Source of the DNA: Achromobacter seleniivolatilans
GTDB lineage: Bacteria; Pseudomonadota; Gammaproteobacteria; Burkholderiales; Burkholderiaceae_B
Assembly (NCBI RefSeq): GCF_030864005.1
Contig: NZ_CP132976.1
Location: 6,014,001-6,078,000 of the forward strand
DNA length: 64,000 bases
Direction: 5' to 3'
Below the pieces are notes generated by a model. That model was not told where the DNA came from. It did no database searches and worked only from the letters and a program-made list of their open reading frames with translations. Of the stretch, positions 25,868 to 34,178 are shown one piece after another (position 1 is the first letter of the stretch; the number at the start of each line of letters is the position of its first letter). The translations under genes and the position numbers were made by a program.

Positions 25868-26332
25868 TCAGATGAGCAGTTGCTGATCCCGTAGCGACAA
25901 TCCGCAAGCGACCACTTGCTTGCGTGCTTTGTTAAGCCTGGGAAAGCCGCTTTCCAGTTCGCCATAGCTACGGTCGGAAATGGCTGCCCGTGCTGCGGCC
26001 TCCTGCACAGAGATGCTCAGGTATTCGCGCCATGCCCGCGGCAGATGCCAATGATTATTGGTAGCCTCTTCCAGCACTTCTTGGGGAATGCTGCCGTCGG
26101 CAGGTACCGTGCGTGGCGTCATTAACTCCAACTCGGCAAGCGCCGCAGTGCGGCGCGCCGCGTCAGTCAACAAGGGCTTGGCCAGCAATGCTGAAGTCGA
26201 CGGGCGTGAGGGGGCAGGTGCAGTGGCTTGCGATACGGCGCCGATGGCTTGCGTCGATCCCTGTAGCAACGTCAGATATTCGTCTCTGCGCAACAAGACA
26301 TAGTCCTCTTGGTTGTGGCTGATGGCCGTCAA
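25868..26332 (-). CDS. Helix-turn-helix, antitoxin-like protein
   Basis: From a TTG start the product has 154 residues: MTAISHNQEDYVLLRRDEYL, a Pro/Ala-rich linker, a conserved-looking block (ALLAKPLLTDAARRTAALAE, LMTPRTVPADGSIPQEVLEE) and a C-terminal HTH-like region (WREYLSISVQEAAARAAISD, then SYGELESG). This layout resembles antitoxins with a short N-terminal neutralising segment and an XRE-type DNA-binding end. The TTG start overlaps the stop of the upstream gene as TTGA, the geometry expected of coupled toxin-antitoxin genes. A longer reading back to 26638 is open in frame, but its first 100 residues look like out-of-frame sequence. Function not proven. Confidence 0.55.
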   Translation of the reverse strand: MTAISHNQEDYVLLRRDEYLTLLQGSTQAIGAVSQATAPAPSRPSTSALLAKPLLTDAARRTAALAELELMTPRTVPADGSIPQEVLEEATNNHWHLPRAWREYLSISVQEAAARAAISDRSYGELESGFPRLNKARKQVVACGLSLRDQQLLI

Positions 26333-26638
26333 TGCGGGTGGCTGCGATTGCGCGCTGAAGAGGTCGATGATTGCTGAATGTGTTCGATCAGCACTCCGGC
26401 CTCGTCCTTCAAATAGTGAACCTCTAGCGATCCCATTACTTTCAGAACTTGCGGCAGCGCGCCACTGACTTGAGAGGATTTGAGCGACGCGTGCAGTGCC
26501 CCCAGGTTCCTGGTGGCAATCAGCACCGCACGGCGCCTGCGCGGGAGGAGGGCAAGCAGAGCCGAGGCAGCGGGGCAGCTCCAACGCACAGTTGTCGATG
26601 TCGGGGAGGGCATATTCATGTAGTTGTATGGGGGTCAT
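26329..26638 (-). pseudogene. Frameshifted gene upstream of the HTH gene, possible toxin partner
   Basis: The frame starting at ATG 26638 (MTPIQLHEYALPD, then ALELP) reads protein-like for about 22 residues and then becomes unnatural. The +1 frame reads naturally from there: PAASALLALLPRRRRAVLIA, GALHASLKSSQVSGALPQVL, VMGSLEVHYLKDEAGVLIEH, ending at 26329. The switch falls in a run of four C on the coding strand (26572-26575). Removing one C would join the two halves into a protein of about 102 residues whose stop overlaps the next gene as TTGA. It may be a disrupted gene, a slippage-controlled gene or a sequencing error. I do not recognise the family. Confidence 0.5.
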
Positions 26639-26765
26639 GAATTTTGGCGACGCTCGTGGCGCGCCATTCGATGAGCGATAGTCTTGTTGGGACTGTAGGC
26701 TTGGAGCAACGCACCGACAATAGGACTGGTTCGAGATTCAAGCCATATCTTGAAACATGCGCAGA

Positions 26766-26993
26766 TCAATCCGCGGCCGGCGGCTTGCCCAGCAATGCTT
26801 TTCGAATTCGCGCGACGCCGATTGCCGCGTCCACCGAATCGCTACGTCTCATGGACGCTTCCATCGCATCGAGAAAGGCCGCAATCTCCGCCCGCGTCTC
26901 CGCGCCGTTGGCCTGCTGCCTTAGCGTGAGATTCAGGGCATAGGCGACTGCAAGGATTTTTCCACGGAGGCGATTAAGAGATCGTTCTGGCAT
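26766..26993 (-). CDS. Small helical protein, unknown function
   Basis: The 75-residue product begins MPERSLNRLRGKILAVAYAL and contains ETRAEIAAFLDAMEASMRRS. It has amphipathic helical composition and natural codon use, unlike the overlapping plus-strand reading. There is no membrane segment and no recognisable domain. The ribosome site upstream of the ATG is weak. It lies upstream of the HTH pair on the same strand but 127 bp away, so it may be a separate transcript. The call rests only on the quality of the reading frame. Confidence 0.4.
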   Translation of the reverse strand: MPERSLNRLRGKILAVAYALNLTLRQQANGAETRAEIAAFLDAMEASMRRSDSVDAAIGVARIRKALLGKPPAAD

Positions 26994-27282
26994 GGATTCT
27001 TCAGGCCTTATCGAAGGGACGGAAACAGACGGCCGATCTGGCGCCTGAGTCTGGGCTCAGACTTGGCCAGAGTTGGACATGACGTCCGTGTTGGCTGGAA
27101 ACGCATCGCCGCGCATCAGGCGGCGTATCGATACTGCATCCGCAGTTGCGGCTATCGGTAATATGAATTTACTTCGTGGTCAGCCCTTTAAACAGCCTCT
27201 GGTTGTTGCACGAGTCAATTTGCGGCCACGGCACATCATTTTTAGAAATAAACGTCTGCATGAGACTGGGCCTATTTACTGC

Positions 27283-27314
27283 AAAAAAATGGGCCGTATG
27301 TCTGTATACGGCCC
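27283..27314 (-). terminator. Intrinsic terminator of the autotransporter gene
   Basis: On the minus strand a 9-bp GC-rich stem (arms 27291-27299 and 27306-27314, 6-nt loop) is followed by a run of seven T (27283-27289). This is a textbook intrinsic terminator. It lies 63 bp beyond the autotransporter stop, after a second hairpin. Confidence 0.85.
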
Positions 27315-27335
27315 ACGCCTTTGTGGTTGTCAGTG

Positions 27336-27367
27336 CCATTGCCTGGCGCCATGGGGCCAGGCAATGG
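27336..27367 (-). terminator. Second hairpin just after the autotransporter stop
   Basis: The 11-bp arms CCATTGCCTGG (27336-27346) and CCAGGCAATGG (27357-27367) are perfectly complementary around a 10-nt loop. The hairpin starts 10 bp past the stop codon and has no T-run. With the terminator at 27283-27314 it forms a tandem structure that may protect or help end the transcript. Confidence 0.6.
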
Positions 27368-27377
27368 CGGCGAGTCA

Positions 27378-30300
27378 CTACCAGGTGTACTTGGCGCCCA
27401 CTCGCACGGTCGTCTCGGAATAGCTCTGACTGCCCAACTGGTGCCCCACGTTGCCCCAAACGGACCAACCGCTGCTCAACTTGGCATTGACCCCTGCTTT
27501 CGCTTCGTAGCGGTTCTTGGGAAGCAGATCTCCAACCGTCACGCCGTTGAATGCAAGGGCGTTGCTTGTGTTGTCGTGCCACCAATTCAACGTCAGGTAT
27601 GGCTGTATGAGTTTGCCGGAGCTGGTCTCCCAAGTGCGATGGGTGCGCACGCCCAGCCGGGACATCCAACCGTTGCGATCGTTGCCGTCCGTGATACGGG
27701 TGCCGTTCGATTCGGCAACATCGTCCTGGCCGTAGCGAACGAAGATCATCTGTGCCTGCGGCTCGACAATCCAGTCCGAATCCTGCCTGACTTTCAAGGC
27801 ATAGCCGGTTTCGGCCGACAAGGTCAGCACATCGGAGTCGTAGCGCACTTGTGGCATGGAGTCGCCATGGACCGTATTTTTAAATCGGCCATACGTCGCC
27901 CAGGCGTCTGCATACCAGCCCAACTTATTCTCGTCGTTTTGATACCACGTGCCGTACGCACCCACGTTCCAGCCTTCGGTCTTGCCGCGCGCCTTCGCGC
28001 TATTTCCCGTTGCGCTTGCGTCGCTGCGGGCCTCGCCATAACCGAGCATTCCGCCAAGGTGCAATCGGGCATGCTCGCCACCGATATTCCAGCGTGCAAT
28101 ATCTCCGCCGCCTTGAATGAGCGAGCTGTCGCTCTTTGCGCCGAAGTCTTTGTGGCGGCTGGTTGCGTCGGCAGTCTTTGCAACGACGCGCATCCAGGCC
28201 GATCCGCGCCGCTCCTCTTGACCGTTCTGCTTGCCGGCTTGCAACCATTGCGGCTCTCCGAGCCGATCGTGCAGGCTGTGAACAAACATGCCGATGGCCT
28301 GCTGCTGGTTCGCCAGGTAGGCGGCGGTTTCGGGACGGTATAGCGGTCGCGTCACCGATACGTCAGGCTTGTCCGGGGACGCCTCGGGTGTTGATTCGAC
28401 GGGCGGCTTCACTTCTTGCTCCGATCGCAAGTACCAACCTTGCTCATCCGAGTCATCTCGGCTGCCGCGGATCAAGCGGTATTCGTAGGGCCCGGCAACA
28501 ACCCGATTGCGCAGCGTAAACGCACCCGCAGCCGTGATGCCGCCGTTCGCGGCTTCGACGACCTGAATTCCATTAACAAGGGTGTGAGCACCTGGGCCGC
28601 CAGTATTGGCGATTCGCAACCCCGTGTCGCCAGAGGCGGCGCCGCCGTCGACGACCAGACGGTCAGAGGGGGCGCCATCTGCGCCCAGGTAGGTGTTCAA
28701 GCCTATGTCACCGCCGTTGCCGGCGTAGTTGGCAACGGTAAGCGTCTTGTAGCTCGATGCGAGTGCAGGCACGCCGCTAGGAGCGGAAAAGCGGATCTGA
28801 CTGTCGTTATTGGTCAGGTTGCTGACGTTGGAGTTTGCCGTCATCTCCCAATCCGTGCCGTTGCTCAGTATCACGTTGGATGTGGAGCCCACGGCCGTCG
28901 TTGCGGCGCCTTTGACGATAGACGCGTCCAGAGTCGCGGTCAGCACCGACGCATCAGCGACTTGGCCGTTTCCAACCGTGAGCCACCGTCCGTCATTTAC
29001 CTGGGCCTTGGAATTGAGCAGACTGAGGTCTGCCGTACCGCCATCTACCGCCACTGACGCGCCTTGCGCCGCACTGAGAATGACGTTACTTAGCGTGGCC
29101 GTTCCATTGACATCGGCAGGGCCGGTCATGAAGACCGCAGCGGCGTTTGCACCGGTTGCAGTCAGGGTGCTGTCCGATATGCTGACTTGGCCGCCATTCC
29201 GAACGACGCTTGCGTGAGCATCCAGGCCAGCAGTGTCGACGCGGACATGTTGGGCCGAGAGAGTGGCTGACTGCCCAAACGCGACCAGTCCATAGGCCGA
29301 TGAACCCTGGGTGGACAGGCTGACGCCGTTGATATCCATCGACGCGCGAGCGCCTGCGCCAGCGATGTCATTGCCGAGCGGAGCCGTACAGTCTGGGGAA
29401 CCCGCGGTGCGCGAACACACCATGGCGCCGTGCGCCATTTCTCCCAAGGTGGTAACGCTATTTGCAGCGCTGCCGCCGTTGAACGTCAGGACGGTATCGG
29501 GCTGATTGTTATCGCCGCCGACCTGAGAGAGCAAACCAATGGCGCGGGTGCCTTTGGTCGTCACGCTACTGTCGCCGCCGATTGCAACGTTGGCTCCAAA
29601 TTCAGAGACCACTCCGGCCGCTGCGATAGCGCCGAGGTGGTCGCCGGTTGTCGTGACCTGCACATTGTTCGCTTGGATGACCGAGCCAGGATCTATCGCG
29701 GTCATTCCATAACCGCGAGACCCTTCGGTGACTATGGTCGAGTTTGTAAGCGTGAGAGACCCGCCGGCAGCGGCTCTTGCGCCAGCAGCAAGGTCACCGA
29801 GCGTACTGATGGTTGCTCCGTCCGCACGCGTATCGCCGTTGGCGATGACATTGATGCCGTGTGACGACTCACCGCGCGTCCCGATGACGGTTCCCGACCC
29901 ATTGGCGGATCGCGCAATAACAGCAGTGCCGCCGTTGTTCATAGCGCCAATAGCGCCTTCGCCCGTGGTCAAGACGGAGCCGCCATTGATTTCCAGCCGA
30001 GCGCCATTGGCCACGCCAGCGCCGATCGCGCGCATGCCGCTTGTCGCCACATCGGTGTTGCCCAGGTACAAGGACGCGTTCGTGTTCTCTGCCCAAACAC
30101 CCGCCGAATCCGTGCCGGTCGTAGTGACCCGGCTGGCTTGCATATCGCCACTCAGCGTGATGCTTGCGCCAATATCGGCATGGACGCCTTGGGAGCCATC
30201 GCCTTGGGTCACGATATCCACGTTGGTCAACGACATTGACGAGCCGGCGCCATGGGCGAATGCCCCATGAGCGTTCGCACCCGCAGTCCGAACCTCTAAT

Positions 30301-31088
30301 AACCTGTCGTCGCCCGTCGCAATAAGCGCGCCTGCTGTTTGCGCCCACAAACCGCTTGCTTGTGCGCCGGTGGTCGTGATGGATGTTGCGTTGCTTGATG
30401 AGTGGGCAAGGACCAGGGTTCCTCCCCCCTCTGCAATAGCGCCTACCGACGAATTTGCGCCTTCAGTCGTTCCCGTCGTTTGAACGGCGACCCCTTCTGC
30501 ATTGACGCGAGAGTTGGCGCCAGAGGACTGTATTCCATACGACCCGTTGCCCGTGGTCGAAACTGTAACGTCGGTCAGGTTGATGGTGCCGGCGCCCACA
30601 GCTCTGACGCCGTTCGATCCACGGCCCGAGGTTGACACCGTGGAGTCTGTCAGCCTGATCTCGCTGCCCGCGTTGTAGGCGTCCAGGCCATAAGCGGTCG
30701 CGCCGGTGGTTGTGACAGTGGCATTATCGAAAAAAGCAGAAGCGCCCGTTTGGACAAAGACGCCGTATGCCGTCGATCCGCCTGTCGTGATCGTGATCGG
30801 ACCCGAGTTCGTCACCGTGCCGCTATTGGTAGCGAGAACGGCGTGGCCGTTGGTTCCTGCTGTCGTGCCCGTTTCAATAATCGATTGCGCCGCTACGACT
30901 CCGGTTGTTCCATTGATACGTAATTGGGCGGAAGCCGCCAGGTTCGGGGCAAGGCATGAGATGCCGGCCGCAAGTAGATATCCAATCGACCGGCTTGAAG
31001 CGGATACCGACATGCCATGTGACTGGCGGTCTGATTTACTGAGTGCCGCTGCAATGTGGACGGTGCTGCGTTTGGGTATGAAGCTCAT
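27378..31088 (-). CDS. Classical (type Va) autotransporter with beta-helix passenger
   Basis: The product is about 1236 residues. An extended, basic N-terminal region (MSFIPKRSTVHIAAALSKSD) precedes a hydrophobic signal (SIGYLLAAGISCLAPNLA), as in long autotransporter signal peptides. A passenger of about 800 residues follows, full of 20-25-residue beta-helix-like repeats rich in TTG, SYG and ITL motifs. Then comes a pertactin-like linker (YRPETAAYLANQQQAIGMFV) and a C-terminal 12-strand beta-barrel ending VGAKYTW with the terminal aromatic residue. It acts at the cell surface, plausibly in adhesion. No protease triad or RGD motif was noticed. A single closely spaced Cys pair lies in the passenger (CSRTAGSPDC). 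An in-frame ATG at 31013 is a possible alternative start. Confidence 0.88.
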   Translation of the reverse strand: MSFIPKRSTVHIAAALSKSDRQSHGMSVSASSRSIGYLLAAGISCLAPNLAASAQLRINGTTGVVAAQSIIETGTTAGTNGHAVLATNSGTVTNSGPITITTGGSTAYGVFVQTGASAFFDNATVTTTGATAYGLDAYNAGSEIRLTDSTVSTSGRGSNGVRAVGAGTINLTDVTVSTTGNGSYGIQSSGANSRVNAEGVAVQTTGTTEGANSSVGAIAEGGGTLVLAHSSSNATSITTTGAQASGLWAQTAGALIATGDDRLLEVRTAGANAHGAFAHGAGSSMSLTNVDIVTQGDGSQGVHADIGASITLSGDMQASRVTTTGTDSAGVWAENTNASLYLGNTDVATSGMRAIGAGVANGARLEINGGSVLTTGEGAIGAMNNGGTAVIARSANGSGTVIGTRGESSHGINVIANGDTRADGATISTLGDLAAGARAAAGGSLTLTNSTIVTEGSRGYGMTAIDPGSVIQANNVQVTTTGDHLGAIAAAGVVSEFGANVAIGGDSSVTTKGTRAIGLLSQVGGDNNQPDTVLTFNGGSAANSVTTLGEMAHGAMVCSRTAGSPDCTAPLGNDIAGAGARASMDINGVSLSTQGSSAYGLVAFGQSATLSAQHVRVDTAGLDAHASVVRNGGQVSISDSTLTATGANAAAVFMTGPADVNGTATLSNVILSAAQGASVAVDGGTADLSLLNSKAQVNDGRWLTVGNGQVADASVLTATLDASIVKGAATTAVGSTSNVILSNGTDWEMTANSNVSNLTNNDSQIRFSAPSGVPALASSYKTLTVANYAGNGGDIGLNTYLGADGAPSDRLVVDGGAASGDTGLRIANTGGPGAHTLVNGIQVVEAANGGITAAGAFTLRNRVVAGPYEYRLIRGSRDDSDEQGWYLRSEQEVKPPVESTPEASPDKPDVSVTRPLYRPETAAYLANQQQAIGMFVHSLHDRLGEPQWLQAGKQNGQEERRGSAWMRVVAKTADATSRHKDFGAKSDSSLIQGGGDIARWNIGGEHARLHLGGMLGYGEARSDASATGNSAKARGKTEGWNVGAYGTWYQNDENKLGWYADAWATYGRFKNTVHGDSMPQVRYDSDVLTLSAETGYALKVRQDSDWIVEPQAQMIFVRYGQDDVAESNGTRITDGNDRNGWMSRLGVRTHRTWETSSGKLIQPYLTLNWWHDNTSNALAFNGVTVGDLLPKNRYEAKAGVNAKLSSGWSVWGNVGHQLGSQSYSETTVRVGAKYTW

Positions 31089-31150
31089 TATTTGATGAAT
31101 TTGTTTCAACTCTAGGCATCTCGCGATGCATTGCGTAGACATGTAAAGAG

Positions 31151-31178
31151 GCCCGCTCGGGTGTTTCACCGAGCGGGC
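31151..31178. repeat. Inverted repeat in the autotransporter leader
   Basis: The arms GCCCGCTCGG (31151-31160) and CCGAGCGGGC (31169-31178) are perfect complements around an 8-nt loop. It lies 63 bp upstream of the autotransporter ATG, so it may be in the mRNA leader. On the plus strand a T-run starts 12 bp after the stem, so it could instead be a weak terminator for plus-strand transcription. Confidence 0.5.
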
Positions 31179-31249
31179 TAGGCTTTAAAAAGTTTTTTGA
31201 CGTCTTTCGATCAGCGGGTACGTGCGGAAGATTACGTACCGCTCTAATT

Positions 31250-31271
31250 CATCGCATTCAAGAATGCGATG
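31250..31271. promoter_or_regulatory. 22-bp palindrome, candidate operator
   Basis: The 10-bp arms CATCGCATTC and GAATGCGATG are perfect complements separated by only AA, giving a dyad centred at 31260/31261. A 2-nt loop cannot fold as RNA without opening pairs, so a dimeric DNA-binding protein is the more natural reading. It lies 162 bp upstream of the autotransporter start and 333 bp upstream of the ybiO-like gene. I do not recognise the regulator. Confidence 0.4.
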
Positions 31272-31603
31272 TCAATTCTTAAGTCGCGCCAACAAACCCC
31301 GAGCCGCAGTTCCGACTGTTCGTGGGAAAGACGCGGACGATCATGCGGATGTGGGTTGAATTCTTGCCGGGGCGCCAAGAGCGTTCAATTGGACGAGTAC
31401 GAAAGCGCAACCGCTTTGACCTAACTCATCCGGAAATCTGTGCGGCCCGCTCTGTGTAAGGGTTTCGCGTAGCGCACGGGCATGGTGCGGACCCATGCCT
31501 GGGTTGCTCTGAAACCGCAGGGCTTTATCATTTAGGCAGTAGCGGCGTTGCGACCGCGATCGCGCGCTGCATTTTTTTGCCTTGATCGTAAGGAGATTTA
31601 TTA

Positions 31604-34117
31604 GTGGTTAGATTCGCAACGACAGCATCCCTTTCTTTCCTGCCCCGCACTCATGCCGCTACCCACTGGCGGCGCCGACGGGAGAGACCTTGGCTGGCGG
31701 CCCTGTTGCTGGCAGTGATGCTGAGTTGCTTGTCTTTCGTCTGGCAAGCCCAGGCCATGGCGGCTGCGCCCTTCCAAGCGCAGCAACCAGCCGCTTCGGC
31801 TTCCGCGCTGACCCCGGCTGCGCTGGCCGACCTGCTGGACAACCCCGAGGCGCGTCAGGCGCTGGTGGATGAGCTGCGTGCGCAGGCGTCTGGAACCAAA
31901 CCGGCCCCGTCGCGCTCGCCGGGCGCTGTGGATGCGACCGTGCAACCGGCGGCTCCCGGCTTGCAGGAACGCATGGCTGATGGCGTTCAGCGTTTTCTGA
32001 CCGGCGTGGCCGCCGACATGGGCCAGGGCGTGGACGACATGCGCGCGCTGGCCGCGGGACGCAGCCTGCGGATGGATAGCAGCGCCGCAGGCAATGCCTT
32101 GCTGCCCCTGATGCTGGCTGCTGTGGCGACGATCATCGCCTTCCTCGTGCTGCGGATGATCGCCATGCGCATCTACACCCGAATCGACCGCTGGGTGGCC
32201 GAGCACGGCTCTGAGTTCAAAGCGCCGCCGACACGCGGCGCACCAGCCTCGATACGCGTGTTGTACCGCCGCGCAGGGGCCATCGTGGGGGCGCTGGCCA
32301 TTGATGTGGGCGTGGTGCTGCTTGCCGCCATGGCGGGCGGCGCGGCAGCGCTGTGGAGTACGCCCGGCCGTGGCGCCCTGGATACGCTGGCTGCCGTGTT
32401 CTTGCAGGCTTTCGTTGCCGTTGAGATCGTGAAGGTGCTGGTTCGCACGGTGTTCGCTGTACGGCATCCCCACCTGCGTCTTTTGCCCATGTCTGACGAT
32501 CTGGCCAAATATTGGAACGCCTGGCTGGTGCGCATTGTCGCGGCGTTGGGCTACGGTACGCTGCTGGTCGATCCGGTGATGTCGGCGTCGCTGTCGCCCG
32601 CGCTGGGGCGGCTGGCCAGCATGGTCATCATGCTGGCGGTGTATGTGTACGCGGTGCGCGTCATCTGGCAGAACCGCCACTCGGTGCGCGAACACCTGAA
32701 CCGCCGCGCCGCTGATGCGGCGACGTTCATGGGCTCGCGGCTGCATTTTCTATCGCGTGTGTGGCATGTTCTGGGCATCGGGTACTTCACCATCCTGCTG
32801 GTGGTCAGCCAGATCGACCCGACCAACGCATTGCCCTTCATGGCGCGCGCCACCGCCCAAACCTTGGCTGTCATCGGCGTGGGCAGCCTGCTGATCCTGT
32901 TGCTCAACACCGTGTTGGCCAAGCCCATCCAATTGCCGGATGACCTGCGGCGCCGTCTGCCGCTGCTGGAGGCGCGCGTGAACGCTTACGTGCCAGCCAT
33001 CTTGAAAGTGGTTGGCTGGGTCGTTCGTATTGTTGTCGTGCTGCTGATTCTGGATGCCTGGCATGCCTTTGACCTGTCGCGCTGGCTCGCTTCGGATGCG
33101 GGCGGCGCGGCCATCAAGGTGGCGTTGAATATTGGCATCGTGTTGCTGATCGCCGCGCTGGCCTGGACCGTGATTGCCAGCATCATCGAACACCGCCTGA
33201 GCCAGAGCGAAGGGCGGGGCATGCCCAGTGCGCGTGAACGCACGCTGCTCGCGCTGTTTCGCAATGCCGCGCTGATTGTCATCGTGACGATGACATTGAT
33301 GGTGCTGCTGTCGCAGATAGGCATCGATGTGGGGCCGCTGATCGCTGGCGCTGGCGTGGTGGGCTTGGCCATCGGCTTTGGCGCGCAGAAGCTGGTCCAG
33401 GACATCATCACTGGCGTCTTCATCCAGCTTGAGAACGGCATGAATGAAAACGACGTGGTGCAAGTCGCGGGCGTGTTCGGCACGGTAGAGCGAATGACGA
33501 TACGGTCTGTGGGTATACGCACCCTGGACGGCGGCTATCACCTGGTGCCGTTCTCATCGGTGGACGTGGTGGCCAACCACATGCGTGACTTCTCTTATCA
33601 CCTGGGCGAGTACACCATTGCGCACCGCGAAAGCGTCGACGATGCCATCGACCATATGCGTGCCGCCTTCGCGGAGCTGATGACCGATACGGTGCTGGGG
33701 CCCGAGATCCTGGAAGAGATCACGGTTGCTGGTGTCACGGCGGTCAACGACCGTGGCGTGACCATCCGGATTCTGATCAAGACCACACCGGGCATGCAGT
33801 GGGCTGTTCAGCGCGGCTACAACCGCCTCCTTAAAAAGCACTTCGATGCAGCGGGTATCGAGCTGCCGTACCCGCATACGGTGGTCTATTTCGGGCAGGA
33901 CAAGCGGGGGTACGCGCCTGCTGCCAATGTGGCCGTGCAGACCGAGCGGCCCGACGAGGGCGAAGATGCCCGCGCCGCAGGACACACCCGCCGCCGCTTG
34001 AAACCGGAAGCCAGCGGCGATGACTCGGCCGAGGTGCTGGGCAACGAGCTTGAAGCGCGCGAGGAATCTGATGCGGAGGCGGAGGCGCAAGCAGATAAAG
34101 ATACGCGGCGCGCGTAG
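31604..34117 (+). CDS. ybiO: Mechanosensitive channel of the MscS family, YbiO-like
   Basis: The 837-residue product starts at GTG with a strong AAGGAGA ribosome site. It has an N-terminal signal (LAALLLAVMLSCLSFVWQAQ) and a periplasmic part with ALADLLDNPEARQALVDELR, a segment seen in YbiO-type channels. Many membrane helices follow, and the MscS core lies from about residue 570 (IAGAGVVGLAIGFGAQKLVQ, then FSSVDVVANHMRDFSYH). The Glu/Ala-rich C-terminal tail is probably unstructured. MscS-family channels open under hypo-osmotic stress in the inner membrane to release solutes. It stands alone and converges on a TonB-receptor gene, with a terminator hairpin between them. Confidence 0.85.
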   Translation: MVRFATTASLSFLPRTHAATHWRRRRERPWLAALLLAVMLSCLSFVWQAQAMAAAPFQAQQPAASASALTPAALADLLDNPEARQALVDELRAQASGTKPAPSRSPGAVDATVQPAAPGLQERMADGVQRFLTGVAADMGQGVDDMRALAAGRSLRMDSSAAGNALLPLMLAAVATIIAFLVLRMIAMRIYTRIDRWVAEHGSEFKAPPTRGAPASIRVLYRRAGAIVGALAIDVGVVLLAAMAGGAAALWSTPGRGALDTLAAVFLQAFVAVEIVKVLVRTVFAVRHPHLRLLPMSDDLAKYWNAWLVRIVAALGYGTLLVDPVMSASLSPALGRLASMVIMLAVYVYAVRVIWQNRHSVREHLNRRAADAATFMGSRLHFLSRVWHVLGIGYFTILLVVSQIDPTNALPFMARATAQTLAVIGVGSLLILLLNTVLAKPIQLPDDLRRRLPLLEARVNAYVPAILKVVGWVVRIVVVLLILDAWHAFDLSRWLASDAGGAAIKVALNIGIVLLIAALAWTVIASIIEHRLSQSEGRGMPSARERTLLALFRNAALIVIVTMTLMVLLSQIGIDVGPLIAGAGVVGLAIGFGAQKLVQDIITGVFIQLENGMNENDVVQVAGVFGTVERMTIRSVGIRTLDGGYHLVPFSSVDVVANHMRDFSYHLGEYTIAHRESVDDAIDHMRAAFAELMTDTVLGPEILEEITVAGVTAVNDRGVTIRILIKTTPGMQWAVQRGYNRLLKKHFDAAGIELPYPHTVVYFGQDKRGYAPAANVAVQTERPDEGEDARAAGHTRRRLKPEASGDDSAEVLGNELEAREESDAEAEAQADKDTRRA

Positions 34118-34135
34118 CGAGTAACCGGGCGGAGG

Positions 34136-34168
34136 GGTCATGCTGGATTTGGAAATTCCAGCATGACC
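34136..34168. terminator. Bidirectional hairpin between convergent genes
   Basis: The 12-bp arms GGTCATGCTGGA (34136-34147) and TCCAGCATGACC (34157-34168) are perfectly complementary around a 9-nt loop. The hairpin fills the 61 bp between the ybiO-like gene and the receptor gene, so it probably ends both transcripts. Confidence 0.7.
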
Positions 34169-34178
34169 ACCGCGCGGA

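Larger units (their letters stand above)
31089..31603. other. Divergent intergenic region between the autotransporter and ybiO-like genes
   Basis: This 515-bp stretch has no supported gene. It holds a GC-rich hairpin (31151-31178), a short AT-rich segment with a TTTTTT run (31191-31196), a near-perfect 22-bp palindrome (31250-31271) and, at its right end, the AAGGAGA ribosome site of the channel gene. Promoters for both divergent genes should lie here, but no convincing -35/-10 pair could be chosen by eye. Confidence 0.6.

Noticed and set aside
27321..28343. Plus-strand frame over the autotransporter barrel
   Set aside because: It is antisense to the conserved beta-barrel and runs over the terminator hairpins; no family features.
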